A stretch of 5,502 nucleotides of DNA from Anaerolineae bacterium. Its GTDB lineage: Bacteria; Chloroflexota; Anaerolineae; UBA1429. A program made the position numbers and the translations under genes. Under the pieces are notes generated by a model, which had not been told where the DNA came from, made no database searches, and saw nothing but the letters and a program-made list of their open reading frames with translations. Positions 5,041 to 5,502 of the stretch are shown here, one piece after another. The stretch lies in the NCBI GenBank assembly GCA_007123335.1, contig SKLG01000436.1:1-5502 (forward strand), given 5' to 3'. Each line of letters opens with the position of its first letter. Within the stretch, counting starts at the first letter, position 1.

Positions 5041-5502
5041 CTATCCACGGCCTGCCTGCACCGCCTCGATGAGCCCCTTGGCCCGCTCTGTGAGGCCGGC
5101 CCAATCCTGAGAGGCGATGAGCTTGCTGCTGACCAGGCTAGAGCCCACGCCCAGGCAGGCCGCGCCATTGCGAATATATTCGGTGGCGTTATCCAGCCCC
5201 ACTCCGCCCACCGGCGCCAACCGTACCTGCGGCAAGGGAGCCAGGAGCGCCTTGATATAGGCGGGGCCAAAGGTGTCGGCGGGAAAGATCTTGACCACGT
5301 CGGCGCCGCAATCCCAGGCTTGCATAACCTCCGTGGGCGTCAGCGCGCCGGGCATGGAGACGACGCTGTAGCGATTGCACAGCGTGATCACCTCGGGATT
5401 GAGGTTCGGAGCGACGATGAACTCGGCCCCGGCGAGGATAGCCGCCCGCGCCGTCTCGGCGTCGAGCACCGTCCCGGCGCCAAAGGCGACCTCGCCCTTG
5501 AA
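5041..5502 (-). CDS. eda: KDPG/KHG aldolase (2-dehydro-3-deoxyphosphogluconate / 4-hydroxy-2-oxoglutarate aldolase), 5' end outside window
   Basis: The frame is open to the window edge, giving the last 153 residues of a class I aldolase that cleaves 2-keto-3-deoxy-6-phosphogluconate into pyruvate and glyceraldehyde 3-phosphate in the Entner-Doudoroff and hexuronate routes. Family landmarks in visible residues are FGAGTVLD (7-14), FIVAPNLNPEV (28-38), SMPGALTPTEV (49-59), and the Schiff-base lysine Lys71 in VVKIFPAD (5292-5290). The phosphate-binding glycines lie in APVGGV (96-101) and LGVGSSLV (117-124). E. coli Eda is about 213 residues, so roughly 55-60 N-terminal residues, including the catalytic Glu, lie beyond base 5502. 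The GTG at 5469 is the internal Val of GAGTVLD, not a start. The related 6-phosphogalactonate aldolase (DgoA) cannot be excluded. The basic-protein gene follows 24 nt downstream. Confidence 0.92.
   Translation of the reverse strand, partial: FKGEVAFGAGTVLDAETARAAILAGAEFIVAPNLNPEVITLCNRYSVVSMPGALTPTEVMQAWDCGADVVKIFPADTFGPAYIKALLAPLPQVRLAPVGGVGLDNATEYIRNGAACLGVGSSLVSSKLIASQDWAGLTERAKGLIEAVQAGRG

Noticed and set aside
5467..5469. GTG at 5469 on the minus strand as the start of the aldolase
   Set aside because: The frame continues upstream to the window edge with conserved Eda sequence (FGAGTVLD), so this GTG is an internal Val codon.
1..5502. tRNA, rRNA, CRISPR array, insertion sequence or attachment site
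   Set aside because: I looked for cloverleaf-like stems, regularly spaced direct repeats, transposase motifs and terminal inverted repeats and saw none; the window is almost entirely covered by the genes listed.

Overview
The window is GC-rich (by eye around 60% G+C), densely coded bacterial DNA. Gene style and content suggest a member of the Chloroflexota (Anaerolineae-like): a YIP1-type membrane protein, an HlyD/MacA-type adaptor with an acidic Ala/Gln-rich coiled coil, and a separate ATPase and MacB-type permease. This assignment is inference from resemblance; no marker gene is present.

Plus strand, 1-4648: the C-terminal end of a small membrane protein (probable YIP1 family), a 72-nt gap, then a compact four-gene run. 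It encodes a membrane-anchored MacA-like adaptor (304-1701), a MacB/LolD-type ATPase (1701-2477, overlapping the adaptor stop by one base), a MacB/FtsX-type permease (2527-3780) and a sugar phosphate isomerase/epimerase-like TIM-barrel protein (3815-4648). The first three form a complete MacAB/YknXYZ-type ABC export module with ATPase and permease on separate polypeptides. The fourth sits 34 nt behind with its own ribosome binding site and is probably co-transcribed, though its substrate cannot be read from sequence.

Between the runs, 4674-4713 holds a perfect 16-bp inverted repeat with an 8-nt loop. It lies just downstream of the stop codons of two convergent genes and is the best candidate for a shared, bidirectional transcription terminator.

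Minus strand, 5502-4726: a KDPG/KHG aldolase (eda, N-terminus beyond the window edge), followed 24 nt later by an unrecognised 96-residue protein with a strongly basic Arg-rich tail and a good ribosome binding site.

Most of this is ordinary, well-known gene content and I found no clear new system. The most distinctive details are small RNA-level structures at gene junctions. Upstream of the permease, a predicted 10-bp hairpin covers part of the Shine-Dalgarno and contains most of a 12-codon mini-ORF. A smaller hairpin overlaps the Shine-Dalgarno of the isomerase gene. The uncharacterised basic protein next to eda is also worth a look.
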